A stretch of DNA of 64,000 bases from Gilvimarinus algae (GCF_030518215.1 NZ_JAULRT010000027.1:20131-84130), one strand, 5' to 3'; positions 44,769-54,514 are shown, numbered from the stretch's first letter. Program-made: numbers and translations. The notes: generated by a model from the sequence alone, not told the origin.

Positions 44769-46469
44769 TTAGTTATCCAGGCCTACAGTCCAACCGGCAA
44801 CCCAGTCGTTATCGGCACTAACGGCACCGATGAAGTCAACAGCTTCAAAGAAGTTGCTGGTACCAGAGTCGCCCAGAGCAGGAGCCGCTGCAGCGTCAAA
44901 GGTGTTTTCCAGCATGGTCACGTCGTAGACAGGCACATTGATCGCGCCACCGTTGCCGTCGGTCATGCTGGCAGCAGTGATGTAAGCGCGCGGGTTGCTG
45001 TCCAGACCTTCGATCACAACCGCTGGCAGAGCACCAGTGGTGTTCTCGTCCAGGATCACATTGTTGGTGTTTTCACCTGAGGCCAGCCACGCGTTGATGT
45101 CGAAAGCACCATTGGCCGGATCAACACCCGCTTTGGTCGCTTCAGTACAGGCAATTACGTTGCTCTTGGCAACAGACCAGCCACCAACCGCCGCAGCGAT
45201 GGTTTCCGGACCTTCAGAGTCGTCCAGCTCGAAGCACTCGTTAGAGCTCATGTCCGCAGTGTTGGCGGTTACGATAGAGTTGTACATTTCGAAGAACGCA
45301 CCTTCGCGGAACAAAGGACCTTCGGAGTCACCTTTTGAGCTCGGGTCATCGCCCTGGCCTTCATCAACGTTTGAGGTGATGCAGGTCATGTTAGAGATAC
45401 GACCTTTGGTAAAGGGGGCCAGATCATCGGCGCGACCTTCACCCGTGTTATCGGCTTCAACACAGCGGTTTGAACCAGAGGTGTGAGTCACCAGCGCGAA
45501 CTGAATGTTACCGACCCAGCCTTCAGAGTAATCGATAGAGTCATCGCCCACGTTAACGGCAACGATGTTTTTCAGGTCAACCGCGCCACCGAACATTTCG
45601 AAGCCATCGTCCTGAGTGGTGTAAGTCTGTACATATTCAATGGTAGTGCCAGAGCCAACGGCGTTCAGAGTCAGGCCGTTCAACTCAGAACCGTCAACTA
45701 CTTCAAAGCCGGCGTGCTTGATGACAACGTAGCGCAGGATACCGCTGCTCTCGGCGTTGTTGTTACCACCGTAAGTGGCCGGACGACCTTCGGCAGTGAT
45801 GTGGCAGCTGTGAACATTGTTACCGGTGGCTTGACGCTGCTCATCGGTACACTTGTTGGTAATACCGTTACCGTTGATCTGTACACCGCCCCAAAGGCCG
45901 CGATCAGACTCAGTGCCAGCGCCGTCACGCAAATCCGCTACCGCAGAGAAGATGATTGGAGCCTCGGCAGTGCCTTCAGCGTTAATGGCAGAACCGCGAG
46001 CGATACGTACATAGTCGTTGGAGGTAGAGAAAGCAATCAAAGAACCGGCTTCAATGTTCAGAACCGGACCTTCACCTTCTTGCGGAATTTGAACGCCGGA
46101 AGCAGCGTCCGCAGAGTCAACATCTTCACCCACCCACAGGCTGTTTTCGAAGATGTGAATACCGCCGTTTTCCAGCGCGGGAATGTCCAGATCAACGGTC
46201 AGCGGGTTGGTGTCGCTTACGAAAGAGGCGCCGTAAGTACAGTTGCCATCGCTGAAGTTACCCTGACGGGTCTGGCCGTTTTCAGTGTAAGTCGCGCAAG
46301 GGTTGTCATCACCACTGTTGCCACCGCCACCGTTGTTGTTGGTGGTGTTATTGGTGGTGTTGTTTGAATCAATCACAGTGTTGGACGGGTTCAGTTCGAT
46401 GTCACCGCCACCACAGGCAACCAGCATTGCAGCCAGGGCGTTTACGCTAATCAGGGTCTTGATCTTCAT
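44769..46469 (-). CDS. Beta-helix lipoprotein, probable receptor partner
   Basis: A 566-residue lipoprotein: MKIKTLISVNALAAMLVAC with lipobox Cys19 and Gly at +2, then a low-complexity Asn/Thr/Gly linker (about 31-50) and a long right-handed beta-helix-like domain (ENGGIHIFENSLWVGED, VLNIEAGSLIAFSTSNDYVRI, RGLWGGVQINGNG, and many short Asn/Gly turns). Cys pairs around GNGITNKCTD and VHSCHITAEG suggest disulfides. It resembles the WGGVQINGNG-type helices found next to TonB receptors in other groups. Start at 46469 has TTGGAAC nearby; a longer frame to 46628 lacks a signal. Codon use is strongly biased, so expression is probably high when induced. Confidence 0.82.
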   Translation of the reverse strand: MKIKTLISVNALAAMLVACGGGDIELNPSNTVIDSNNTTNNTTNNNGGGGNSGDDNPCATYTENGQTRQGNFSDGNCTYGASFVSDTNPLTVDLDIPALENGGIHIFENSLWVGEDVDSADAASGVQIPQEGEGPVLNIEAGSLIAFSTSNDYVRIARGSAINAEGTAEAPIIFSAVADLRDGAGTESDRGLWGGVQINGNGITNKCTDEQRQATGNNVHSCHITAEGRPATYGGNNNAESSGILRYVVIKHAGFEVVDGSELNGLTLNAVGSGTTIEYVQTYTTQDDGFEMFGGAVDLKNIVAVNVGDDSIDYSEGWVGNIQFALVTHTSGSNRCVEADNTGEGRADDLAPFTKGRISNMTCITSNVDEGQGDDPSSKGDSEGPLFREGAFFEMYNSIVTANTADMSSNECFELDDSEGPETIAAAVGGWSVAKSNVIACTEATKAGVDPANGAFDINAWLASGENTNNVILDENTTGALPAVVIEGLDSNPRAYITAASMTDGNGGAINVPVYDVTMLENTFDAAAAPALGDSGTSNFFEAVDFIGAVSADNDWVAGWTVGLDN

Positions 46470-46642
46470 AAGTTCCAACTCTCCCAAAATGGATAGCTTG
46501 CAGAAAAAAACAGTAGCCACAGGTCCCACCTGTGGCCGGTAATTCGCAGCACTCGATGTGCTCAGTCCATGGCTGACTGAAAAGGCGCAACACAAAAAAT
46601 GCCGGCCCAATTCGAGCTCAGTGCTCATGTGGCGCCTATGGT

Positions 46643-46682
46643 TGATGAGATTTATGAAGTTTGCGTGACAGCTTTATGAAGG
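46643..46682 (-). promoter_or_regulatory. PhoB-box array (four 11-bp units)
   Basis: On the reverse strand, in order of transcription: CCTTCAT, CTGTCAC, ACTTCAT and CTCATCA, each separated by four bases (AAAG, GCAA, AAAT) so that units repeat at exactly 11 bp. The first pair, CCTTCAT-AAAG-CTGTCAC, is very close to the E. coli PhoB box. The array is 174 bp upstream of the lipoprotein start. This is the pattern of tandem PhoB dimers at pst-type promoters. Confidence 0.7.
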
Positions 46683-46793
46683 TTTTATTTCAGCGGAACT
46701 TTTGAAGAATATTGGACTCGCAATCGTTGGCAGCAGCCGTATGCGGTTACTAACAAGACGGTTTTGTGAAGACTTGTAGAGGCGTAAAGCGTC

Positions 46794-46823
46794 AAGAGCG
46801 GCTGATCATCAGCCGCTCTTTTT
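46794..46823. terminator. Stem-loop after the arsenic cluster
   Basis: AAGAGCGGCTGAT-c-ATCAGCCGCTCTT, a perfect 13-bp stem just past the ACR3 stop. The longer T-run is on the forward strand, so for the reverse-strand cluster it may work only partly. Confidence 0.6.
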
Positions 46824-46825
46824 GG

Positions 46826-47842
46826 TTAATTTGTGAACCAATGCCGGGTCCGGTTCGCAAACGCCACCAGGGACAACATCACCGGCACTTCCACCAGAAC
46901 ACCGACCACCGTCGCCAAGGCGGCGCCCGAGTGCAGGCCAAACAATGAAATGGCCACTGCCACTGCCAGCTCAAAAAAGTTGGATGTGGCGATCATGCAG
47001 GCCGGCGCTGCGACCTGATGGCGCAGCCTGAGACGAAGGGCGAGAAAATAGCTGAAGGCAAAAATACCGTAGGTCTGCAACAACAGCGGTATGGCAATCA
47101 GGACAATCGCCAGCGGCTGGGCCAGAATGCGCTCCGCCTGAAAGCCAAAGAGCAAGATCACCGTGGCCAGCAAACCGAGTATGGAAAAAGGTTTGCAGCC
47201 TGCCAGAAAGCGCCCGAGCGCAGTTCGATTACCGTGAAACACCAGATACCGGGTCAACACGCCAGCCACCAACGGCAGAACCACGTACAAGAGCGTGGCC
47301 GCCAGCAGGGTTTGCCAGGGTACGACAATGTCGGTTACGCCCAGCAACAACCCGGCGATGGGCGCAAACGCAAAAATCATAATCACATCATTAATGGACA
47401 CCTGCACCAGGGTGTAATTGGCATCACCTCGGGTCAGCTGGCTCCAGACAAACACCATGGCCGTACAGGGCGCCACACCCAGCAGAATCATGCCCGCGAT
47501 GTATGATTCAGCAGTTTCGGGCTCCACCCAGCCGGCAAACACGTATTTGAAAAACAACACCCCCAGGGCAGCCATGGTGAAAGGCTTGATCAACCAGTTG
47601 ATCACCAGAGTCAGCAACAAACCCCGGGGGTTGCGTCCCACCTCGGCCATGGAGGAAAAGTCCACCTGCACCATCATTGGGTAGATCATCAGCCAGATAA
47701 GCACCGCCACCGGCAGGTTAACCCGCGCCCACTCAAGCCCGGCCACCAGGGTAAACAGCTCGGGGAACACACTGCCGAGCAAAACCCCGATGAGGATGGC
47801 CGCACCAACCCAGACGGATAACAATCGCTCAAAAGCCCCCAT
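46826..47842 (-). CDS. acr3: Arsenite efflux permease, ACR3 family
   Basis: A 338-residue inner-membrane exporter with ten helices that pumps arsenite out using the membrane potential. The family Cys essential for transport is in [31 protein letters not shown] (about 117-146), and the early [16 protein letters not shown] is also typical. AGGGGGC precedes the ATG. It is the last gene of arsC-arsH-acr3, 13 bp after arsH, under ArsR control. Confidence 0.95.
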   Translation of the reverse strand: MGAFERLLSVWVGAAILIGVLLGSVFPELFTLVAGLEWARVNLPVAVLIWLMIYPMMVQVDFSSMAEVGRNPRGLLLTLVINWLIKPFTMAALGVLFFKYVFAGWVEPETAESYIAGMILLGVAPCTAMVFVWSQLTRGDANYTLVQVSINDVIMIFAFAPIAGLLLGVTDIVVPWQTLLAATLLYVVLPLVAGVLTRYLVFHGNRTALGRFLAGCKPFSILGLLATVILLFGFQAERILAQPLAIVLIAIPLLLQTYGIFAFSYFLALRLRLRHQVAAPACMIATSNFFELAVAVAISLFGLHSGAALATVVGVLVEVPVMLSLVAFANRTRHWFTN

Positions 47843-47855
47843 AAAGCCCCCTGTG

Positions 47856-48560
47856 TTAAATCGATGTTTGATTGACGCGCCGGCTCAACTCAGCCGCGCT
47901 TTCCACCCGCTCGGAGTAGCGGTCGACCAAATAGTCCTCACGTCCCTGAACCAGCACCGTAAATTTCATCAGCTCCTCCATCACATCCACAATGCGGTTG
48001 TAATAAGCCGAGGGCTTCATTCGCCCCGCCTCATCGAACTCCAGGAAAGCCTTGGGTACCGACGACTGATTGGGGGTGGTGAGCATACGCATCCAGCGGC
48101 CCAGCACCCGCAGTTGATTGACCACGTTAAAAGACTGGGAGCCACCACAGACCTGCATGACGGCCAGGGTTTTGCCCTGGGTCGGCCGCACCGCGCCGAG
48201 GCTGAGCGGTATCCAGTCAATTTGCGCTTTCATAATGCCGGTCATGGCGCCGTGACGCTCCGGTGAGCACCAGACCATACCGTCGCACCAGCTTGCCAGC
48301 TCACGCAACTCCACCACCTTGGGATGATCCGCCTCGGCGTCATCGGGCAGCGGTAAACCGGAGGGATTGAACACCCGGGTATCAGCCCCCAAGCGCTCGA
48401 GTATTCGCTGGGCCTCCTCCACCGCCAGGCGGCTAAAAGACCTCGGCCGCAGAGAGCCATACAACAAAAGAATGCGCGCCGTGCGGGCAACCGGATTGCC
48501 GAGTGCTGCGCTATCAATCGCCGGTAGCGCTTCGGGATTGAGGTTGGGTAGATCAGCCAC
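47856..48560 (-). CDS. arsH: ArsH NADPH-dependent FMN reductase
   Basis: A 234-residue flavoprotein of the ArsH type, which in other bacteria oxidises trivalent organoarsenicals. The flavodoxin-like core has [20 protein letters not shown] (FMN phosphate loop) and the ArsH signature [22 protein letters not shown]. The start is GTG at 48560 with AGGAGCCC upstream; the arsC stop overlaps it by eight bases. Longer frames add low-confidence N-terminal sequence. Middle gene of the cluster. Confidence 0.93.
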   Translation of the reverse strand: MADLPNLNPEALPAIDSAALGNPVARTARILLLYGSLRPRSFSRLAVEEAQRILERLGADTRVFNPSGLPLPDDAEADHPKVVELRELASWCDGMVWCSPERHGAMTGIMKAQIDWIPLSLGAVRPTQGKTLAVMQVCGGSQSFNVVNQLRVLGRWMRMLTTPNQSSVPKAFLEFDEAGRMKPSAYYNRIVDVMEELMKFTVLVQGREDYLVDRYSERVESAAELSRRVNQTSI

Positions 48561-49020
48561 GGTAGGGCTCCTGGTCCGCCACGCTGTTGGCCAGCGCCTG
48601 CAGAGCTTCACCCGACAGCTGCTCGGCGCCGGCGTTAAGCAGCGCGCGAATGCGCCGCTCCAGCACCTCCACCACAGCCCCAAAGCTGGCGTCGCTGTGC
48701 GAGGGGTCCGGCAGCCCCCAGTGCGCCTTTGCGGTGTTTCCCAGCCACAGTGGGCAAGCTTCGCCGGCAGCGCGGTCGCACACCGTAATCACCAGATCGG
48801 GAGAAAAATCTTCAAACTCATCCATGCCCTGGCTTTTTAGGCCATCAGTGGCAACCCCCTGAGCTTGCAAATACGCCAGCGTCAAAGGGTGCACACGCCC
48901 GGCCGGGGCGCTGCCCGCGCTGGCCGCCTCAATACGTCCCTCACCGAGACGGTTGGCCGTCACTTCCGCCAGCACACTGCGACAGGCGTTGTGGGTACAG
49001 ACAAACAAGAGTTTAAGCAT
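48553..49020 (-). CDS. arsC: Arsenate reductase ArsC, low-molecular-weight phosphatase type
   Basis: A 155-residue cytoplasmic enzyme that reduces arsenate to arsenite. The P-loop VCTHNACRS (Cys8, Arg14) is followed by the redox Cys pair in [14 protein letters not shown], so the thioredoxin-linked disulfide relay is intact. Starts at 49020 after GGTGAG and overlaps the arsH start. It is the first gene after a second ArsR-like operator. Confidence 0.95.
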   Translation of the reverse strand: MLKLLFVCTHNACRSVLAEVTANRLGEGRIEAASAGSAPAGRVHPLTLAYLQAQGVATDGLKSQGMDEFEDFSPDLVITVCDRAAGEACPLWLGNTAKAHWGLPDPSHSDASFGAVVEVLERRIRALLNAGAEQLSGEALQALANSVADQEPYRG

Positions 49021-49029
49021 TCACTCACC

Positions 49030-49049
49030 ATATCTGAAATTTCATATAT
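49030..49049. promoter_or_regulatory. ArsR operator 2, before arsC
   Basis: ATATCTGAAATTTCATATAT, a 20-bp palindrome with one mismatched pair, only 9 bp upstream of the arsC start. It shares the TGAAATTTCA core with operator 1, so arsC-arsH-acr3 may have its own ArsR-controlled promoter. Confidence 0.65.
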
Positions 49050-49084
49050 ACCTGGGCGCAAAAACCCGTCGAAAACCAACATCC

Positions 49085-49423
49085 CTAATCGCAGCAGAGC
49101 GCTCTGTCTTCTGCCGTGCGCCCCAGCCGGGCCATGGCCTCAGACAAATAGGCCTGATTGCCGGCGGAGGTCTGGGCCAAAACCGCAATCGCCCACACGG
49201 GCAGATGCGGGTTCAAACGGTAGTACACCCACTGCCCGCGGCGCCGGCCCTGTAGCAATCCGCACTCTCGCAGTTGCGCCAGATGCCTGGATACCTTGGG
49301 CTGGCTCTCACCAATGGCCGCCACCAGCTCGCAGACACACAGCTCGCCCGTCTGTTCCACCAACAGAACGCAGTGCAGACGGGTGTCGTCCGCCAGGCAT
49401 TTGTAAAAGGTTACCGGATCCAT
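49085..49423 (-). CDS. arsR: ArsR arsenic-responsive repressor
   Basis: A 112-residue winged-helix repressor. The metal site is ELCVCEL (Cys29, Cys31; helix 3), as in the E. coli/plasmid type that senses arsenite or antimonite. The helix-turn-helix is GESQPKVSRHLAQLRECGLL. The C-terminus carries another CC pair (RALCCD). ATG 49423 is chosen; GAGGGTGG precedes it. It is first in the cluster and has its own operator. Confidence 0.95.
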   Translation of the reverse strand: MDPVTFYKCLADDTRLHCVLLVEQTGELCVCELVAAIGESQPKVSRHLAQLRECGLLQGRRRGQWVYYRLNPHLPVWAIAVLAQTSAGNQAYLSEAMARLGRTAEDRALCCD

Positions 49424-49445
49424 TGCGCCCACCCTCAGAACAATA

Positions 49446-49463
49446 TATATGAAATTTCATATA
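49446..49463. promoter_or_regulatory. ArsR operator 1, before arsR
   Basis: TATATGAAATTTCATATA is a perfect 18-bp palindrome 22 bp upstream of the arsR start, with the same core as operator 2. Confidence 0.72.
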
Positions 49464-49595
49464 CATAAAACATGCACCAAAGAATACCACTTCACGGCGG
49501 TTTGCACTTGCTTACACTAGCCCGATTGCTGCAACAGACGCCCACTCCCTACAATTGATGCGATAAATCCCATAATAAAGGCGAAGGACAAGATC

Positions 49596-51380
49596 ATGAT
49601 TAGACCCCTGCATTCTCTGAGGTTTCTGCCCGCACTGGCGCTGTTGCTGGCGTGGTGCACCCAGGCCAGCCCGCTGACGCAAAACCCCTCGGCCCGTGAC
49701 GGCCTCAGCCTGGACGGGCAGTGGCACTATATCGTCGACCCCTACGAAAACGGCTACTACAACCACCGCTATCAGGAACACACCCACGGTTACTTTAAAA
49801 ACGCCAAGATGCAGAACAAAAGTGACCTGATAGAGTACAACTTTGCCACCGCCGACACCCTGGATGTGCCCGGTGACTGGAACAGCCAGGCCGATGAGCT
49901 CTTTTTCTACGAGGGCACGGTCTGGTACCAGCGCGATTTTGCCCTGAACAAAGACCGCAACACCGAGTACCGGTTGCGTTTTGGCGCGGTCAATTACCAC
50001 GCCATTGTCTATGTGAACGGCGAGAAAGTCGGCAGCCACGAGGGCGGTTTTACCCCCTTTGAGTTCGATGTCACCGAGCAGCTAAAAGACGGGACCAACT
50101 TTGTGGTGGTCAAAGTCGACAACGCCCGCGCCCGCGATCAGGTGCCCACGGTCAATACCGACTGGTGGAACTACGGCGGCATTACCCGCTCGGTCAAGCT
50201 CCTGGCGCTGCCCAAGCAGCACATTCGCGATTACAACCTTCATCTCGACCCAAGCGGTACTGGCATCAGTGGCTGGGTGGCGCTTAACGAGGGCGCAGCT
50301 AAGGTCAGCGTGCGCATCCCCGAGCTGGCGCTTGAAACGCGCCTTGAGGCCTCCGGCCAGCAGACGCCCTTTTCGTTTAAGGCTACCCCGGAGCTCTGGA
50401 GCCCGGACAACCCCAAGCTCTACAGCCTTGAGCTGGAGCACAAAGGCCAGGTCATCAAAGACCGCATAGGCTTTCGCACCATCGCCACCCGCGGCGAGGA
50501 CATTCTGCTCAATGGCGAGCCCATTTACTTAAAAGGCATCAGCATTCACGAAGAGTCGGCGCTGCACGACGGGCGCGCCTGGAGCCAGGCAGACGCCCGC
50601 CAACTGCTCAGCATGGCCAAAGAGCTCGGCGTTAACTTTGTGCGTCTGGCCCATTACCCGCACAACGAACATATGGTCCGCATGGCCGACGAAATGGGGC
50701 TGCTGGTCTGGTCAGAAATTCCGGTGTACTGGACCGTCCTGTTTGAACGCGCGGACGTCTACGCCAAAGCCGAGCAGCAACTGACCGAGATGATCAGCCG
50801 CGACAAAAATCGCGCCTCAGTCATCCTCTGGTCCATGGCCAATGAAACGCCAAAGTCTGAAGCTCGTCTGCAATTTATCGGCAAGCTCGCCGACAAAGCC
50901 CGCGCCATGGACAGCACCCGGCTGATCACCGCCGCGCTCGACACCTCCAGCGAAACGGCCGAGGGCAAACACATCGACGACCCGCTTTCGGCCATGGTCG
51001 ACGTGATCGGCATCAACACCTATTGCGGCTGGTACGCCCAGAAGCCTGCCGAGTGCGCCAAGCTTAAGTGGCATTCCGACTACAACAAGCCGGTCATCAT
51101 CAGTGAGTTTGGCGCCGGTGCTCTGGCCGGCTACCACGCCGACAAAGACACCCGCTGGAGCGAGGACTATCAGGCCGATGTCTACCGCCACAACCTCAGC
51201 ATGATCGACAAGATGAGCTTTGTGCGTGGCATGACGCCCTGGATACTCAAAGACTTCCGCTCGCCGCGCCGGCCCCTGGCAGACATTCAGGATTTCTGGA
51301 ACCGCAAAGGTCTGGTATCGGACAAAGGCGTGAAAAAAGAAGCCTGGTCGGTGCTGAACCACTACTATCAGGACAAGTAA
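49596..51380 (+). CDS. Secreted beta-glucuronidase/GH2 glycosidase
   Basis: A 594-residue exported GH2 enzyme: signal peptide MIRPLHSLRFLPALALLLAWCTQA, sugar-binding domain (about 35-205), immunoglobulin-like domain (about 206-295) and TIM barrel (about 300-594). The acid/base is Glu417 (SMANETPKSE) and the nucleophile is Glu504 (IISEFGAGALAG). The N-terminal DTLDVPGDWNSQ and GVYWY-like WYQRDF segments match beta-glucuronidases, and ILKDFRSPRRPL is a usual C-terminal segment. It releases glucuronic acid from glycans outside the cytoplasm. CGAAGGAC precedes the ATG. Single gene. Confidence 0.92.
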   Translation: MIRPLHSLRFLPALALLLAWCTQASPLTQNPSARDGLSLDGQWHYIVDPYENGYYNHRYQEHTHGYFKNAKMQNKSDLIEYNFATADTLDVPGDWNSQADELFFYEGTVWYQRDFALNKDRNTEYRLRFGAVNYHAIVYVNGEKVGSHEGGFTPFEFDVTEQLKDGTNFVVVKVDNARARDQVPTVNTDWWNYGGITRSVKLLALPKQHIRDYNLHLDPSGTGISGWVALNEGAAKVSVRIPELALETRLEASGQQTPFSFKATPELWSPDNPKLYSLELEHKGQVIKDRIGFRTIATRGEDILLNGEPIYLKGISIHEESALHDGRAWSQADARQLLSMAKELGVNFVRLAHYPHNEHMVRMADEMGLLVWSEIPVYWTVLFERADVYAKAEQQLTEMISRDKNRASVILWSMANETPKSEARLQFIGKLADKARAMDSTRLITAALDTSSETAEGKHIDDPLSAMVDVIGINTYCGWYAQKPAECAKLKWHSDYNKPVIISEFGAGALAGYHADKDTRWSEDYQADVYRHNLSMIDKMSFVRGMTPWILKDFRSPRRPLADIQDFWNRKGLVSDKGVKKEAWSVLNHYYQDK

Positions 51381-51381
51381 C

Positions 51382-51404
51382 TAGCGGGCGAGCCTCGCCC
51401 GCTA
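51382..51404. terminator. Stem-loop after the beta-glucuronidase gene
   Basis: TAGCGGGCGAG-c-CTCGCCCGCTA, a perfect 11-bp stem right after the stop, between convergent genes, with no T-run. Confidence 0.5.
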
Positions 51405-51431
51405 TAAGCGCCGATGAGCGGTGGGTGAGCC

Positions 51432-52007
51432 TTACTCTCTGGGTAAGCTCACCCCTTGCTCGGCGCCGTAGTCAGTCATTTTGTCGAAGGCGGCTTCTTT
51501 TTCCCGGTGCTCAGCGACGATGGCCTCGGCGATCTCATCGGCGTGGCGGGTGAGGGCTTCACAGCTTTCCATCGGCTCGAGTTTCAGCAGCCGAATATCG
51601 ATTTTATTCGCTGCCTGAATGGCCACCACATAGTGGCCGATAAGATGGCGCTGCAGCACCTCGACATAATCGTTAAACGCCTGCTGCACCTCGGCGCTTT
51701 CACTGACCAGTTCAGGCAGCTGCATCAGCGAATCAAGATCCACTTTGACGTCCTTAATAGCGCAGCCGCTGTCGGTTGGCTGCGTCCACACCTGCCAGCG
51801 AATCGACCAGCGGTTAAAGCCGTGCAAGGTGCGCGATTCATGCTCAACCGGTGAGGCCTTATCCAGACTCTCGGCCAGGCTCAGCTCGGTCAACGCCGGG
51901 TCTTCGATCTCGTAGTAGTGGTAGTCGATGGTTTCATTGACCCCCGCCCACGCCGCGAGCGGGGCCGCCAGCAAAAGGGCACCGAACAACAGTCTGATTA
52001 TCGTCAT
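51432..52007 (-). CDS. DUF922-like secreted protein with degenerate protease motif
   Basis: A 191-residue exported protein (signal MTIIRLLFGALLLAAPLAAWA). The layout matches DUF922, a predicted secreted zinc protease: RWSIRWQVWTQP, CAIKDVKVDLDSLMQLPEL, the helix VEVLQRHLIGHYVVAI and the tail FDKMTDYGAEQGVSLPRE. The family HExGH motif reads HLIGH, so the catalytic Glu is Leu, and the His of the family THG tail motif is Tyr-shifted (TDYG). It is probably not an active protease. Start at 52007 gives the signal peptide and has GAGGTG upstream. Confidence 0.72.
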   Translation of the reverse strand: MTIIRLLFGALLLAAPLAAWAGVNETIDYHYYEIEDPALTELSLAESLDKASPVEHESRTLHGFNRWSIRWQVWTQPTDSGCAIKDVKVDLDSLMQLPELVSESAEVQQAFNDYVEVLQRHLIGHYVVAIQAANKIDIRLLKLEPMESCEALTRHADEIAEAIVAEHREKEAAFDKMTDYGAEQGVSLPRE

Positions 52008-52183
52008 CCACACCTCAAAAAGCCTCTGATTTTTTGACATAAAACGCGCGCAGAAACACTCAAGAAACCGCACTGCCGGGTTTTTGGCGAGTCGCCAAAA
52101 ACCACATAAAAGTTTCGCCTGGCGGTAACAAATCCGTCACACAAGCCACTTAGTTTTGTGGCCTCACTGAACGGAGGCCTGCT

Positions 52184-54514
52184 GTGAAAATATCCACTCG
52201 CTTGATGCTAGGCGCCATTGCACTGACCGCTGTGGCCGTTGTCGGTTCATCGGGTACCACGGGTGCGCTGGCACTGCGCGACAGCTCCGGCGCGATTGAA
52301 CACACCCTCAAGAGCCAGTTCCACGCCACCGCCACCGCACGCGAGGCGGCGATCCGCTCGACACTCAACGGCTATCAGGATTTACTCGCTTCGCTCGCCC
52401 AGGGCCGGATGACCCAAGAGGCGCTCTACGGGTTTGTCCGCCCCTTTGACTCCTACCGCTACGAAGTGGGTATTACCGATAAAGACGCCCTGAGCGCAGA
52501 ACTCACCGGCTGGTACCAAAACAACTTTGCCCCCGTTTACACCCGCAAAAGCGCAGGTGACCGCCCGTCGGTCACTCAGTGGCTGGAACAAATGAGCTAT
52601 GAGGCCCAGCTGATTCAGCACTTTTACCTGCAGACCAACCCCGGCTGGCCGGACACATTGGCGTCTATGAGCGACCGTTCAGACGCGACCATTTACGGCC
52701 AGCAACACCGCAAGTATCACACAAGTTTCAACGACATTGTCCAGCGCTTTGGCTTTAGCGACCTGATGCTGATCGATCACCCGCGCAAGCGCGTCATCTA
52801 CTCGGCCAGCAAGGGCCCGCAGCTCGGCACCTCCCTAACCCGGGGTCCGTTTAAGTCCTCGCAGTTGGCCCGCCTCGCCGAGGCGCTGGAGAAAAACCCC
52901 GACCGCTTTGCCCTCTCGGCCTTCGAGCCTGCCGAGTTCTCCTACGGGGAGCTGTCCCTGTTTATCGGCATCGGTGTGTACCACAGCGCCCACAGCCCCG
53001 ACCGCCCGGTAGGCTATCTCGTGGCGCAGATTCCGGCGAGCCGCTTTACCCGTATTCTCTCCGGCGGCGGCCAGTGGCGAGAGATGGGGCTGGGGGACAC
53101 CGGGGACGTTTATCTCACCTCACCGCAAGGCGTGCTGGTAACCGATCTGCGCGCACGCAGTGAAAACCCCACAGCCTTTTACCAGCAGCTGGAGGCGGCG
53201 GGCTACCAAAGCGAAACCCGAGAGATTCGCCGCAAGGAAAACGCGGCCGGCTGGCTGCGCCCGGACACCCAACCGGTGAGGGCCGCCCTTAACGGTGGCT
53301 CCGGCGCCGATATGGCCACCGACTATCTCGGCCGGGACGTCTACACCGCCTGGGAGCCTGTGAACATCGGCGGCGCCACCTACGCTCTGGTGGTGCAACA
53401 GGCCCCGGACGAAGTCTTTGCCGCGCTCAATCAGCTGCGCGGCAAAGTCGCCACCAGCATCGCGGTGGCCACGTTTGTGTTAATCGCCCTGGCCGCCGTC
53501 GCCGCCTTTTTCTTTTCCCGCTACCTGGCCGGCCCAATGGTGCGCCTGGCCGGCGAGATTCAAACCGCCGCGCAAACGCGCAACCTCGCCACCCATTTCA
53601 ATGCCAGCCGCAGCGACGAGGTGGGCGATATCAGCCGCAGCCTCAACAAGCTTTTTGGGGTCTTGCGCGAAACCCTGGCCAGCGTTATCGAGGCCACGGA
53701 GCACTCGGCCAGCACCGCCGAGCAAAACGCCGCCACCAGCGCCAGCTGCCGGGCCGATGCTCAGCAGCAGCGCCGGGAAATGACGCAGGTGGACGACGCC
53801 ATCACCCGCTTTGAAACCGCGCTGGAGGACATGCGCCGCCAGCTGGAAACCACCGCCGAGCAGATGCGCGATGCCAGTCAGGTGGCACGCACCGGCAAGC
53901 ACCAGATGGGCGATGTGGTGGATCAGGTCAGCCGCCTGCAGGGCCAGATCACTCACTCGGGCGAAAGTATGCAAGCGCTCACTAGCGCGGCTGACGACAT
54001 AGTCGCAGTGGTCGATACCATCAAAGGGGTGGCCGAGCAAACCAACCTGCTGGCGCTCAACGCCGCCATCGAGGCCGCCCGCGCCGGCGAGCACGGCCGC
54101 GGTTTCGCCGTAGTGGCCGATGAGGTGCGCCGCCTGTCTGCCAATACTCACGACGCCACCGGCGAAATCCAGCAGCTGATTGACCGGCTGCGCCAGACCG
54201 TCAGCTCCACCGCCTCGGGCCTGGTCACCGAACAGGAGAGCGCGGCCCAGTGCGTGGCTTTTTCCAGCGCAGCCCAGAGCTCACTGCAAAACATTCAGCA
54301 CACGGTCCAGAGCATGGAGTCGGTAATTGCCGGCATCGCCGGCCTGTCCGCCGAGGAGTGCCAGCGCGCCCATCACAGCCGCGAATCCTTGGCCAAGGTA
54401 CTGGCCACGGTAGAGCACACGGATGCCTCCATTGCCCGCCTGGCCGAGAGTGCCAATCAGCAGCGCGACCTCGCCCGCGACACACTGCAGGCAACCCGGC
54501 AAATCTCTCTGTAA
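52184..54514 (+). CDS. Methyl-accepting chemotaxis protein with large periplasmic sensor
   Basis: A 776-residue receptor. First helix (about 8-30), a periplasmic domain of about 380 residues that ends [12 protein letters not shown] and fits a double-Cache type, a second helix (about 425-448), HAMP ([20 protein letters not shown]), and a cytoplasmic signalling coiled coil. The hairpin tip [32 protein letters not shown] is perfect. It would steer CheA in flagellar or twitching chemotaxis. The attractant is unknown. GTG start at 52184 with ACGGAGG upstream. The following trmO gene is independent. Confidence 0.93.
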   Translation: MKISTRLMLGAIALTAVAVVGSSGTTGALALRDSSGAIEHTLKSQFHATATAREAAIRSTLNGYQDLLASLAQGRMTQEALYGFVRPFDSYRYEVGITDKDALSAELTGWYQNNFAPVYTRKSAGDRPSVTQWLEQMSYEAQLIQHFYLQTNPGWPDTLASMSDRSDATIYGQQHRKYHTSFNDIVQRFGFSDLMLIDHPRKRVIYSASKGPQLGTSLTRGPFKSSQLARLAEALEKNPDRFALSAFEPAEFSYGELSLFIGIGVYHSAHSPDRPVGYLVAQIPASRFTRILSGGGQWREMGLGDTGDVYLTSPQGVLVTDLRARSENPTAFYQQLEAAGYQSETREIRRKENAAGWLRPDTQPVRAALNGGSGADMATDYLGRDVYTAWEPVNIGGATYALVVQQAPDEVFAALNQLRGKVATSIAVATFVLIALAAVAAFFFSRYLAGPMVRLAGEIQTAAQTRNLATHFNASRSDEVGDISRSLNKLFGVLRETLASVIEATEHSASTAEQNAATSASCRADAQQQRREMTQVDDAITRFETALEDMRRQLETTAEQMRDASQVARTGKHQMGDVVDQVSRLQGQITHSGESMQALTSAADDIVAVVDTIKGVAEQTNLLALNAAIEAARAGEHGRGFAVVADEVRRLSANTHDATGEIQQLIDRLRQTVSSTASGLVTEQESAAQCVAFSSAAQSSLQNIQHTVQSMESVIAGIAGLSAEECQRAHHSRESLAKVLATVEHTDASIARLAESANQQRDLARDTLQATRQISL

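Larger units (their letters stand above)
46470..46825. other. Intergenic region upstream of the lipoprotein
   Basis: A 356-bp stretch between the lipoprotein start and the end of the ACR3 gene. It holds the PhoB-box array (46643-46682), a leader of about 150 nt before the lipoprotein, and the ACR3 terminator. No gene is supported here. A clear -10 box is not visible downstream of the array. Confidence 0.6.

Noticed and set aside
49030..49463. CRISPR-like short repeats in the arsenic region
   Set aside because: Only two copies of a palindrome, explained as ArsR operators; no spacers and no cas genes in the window.
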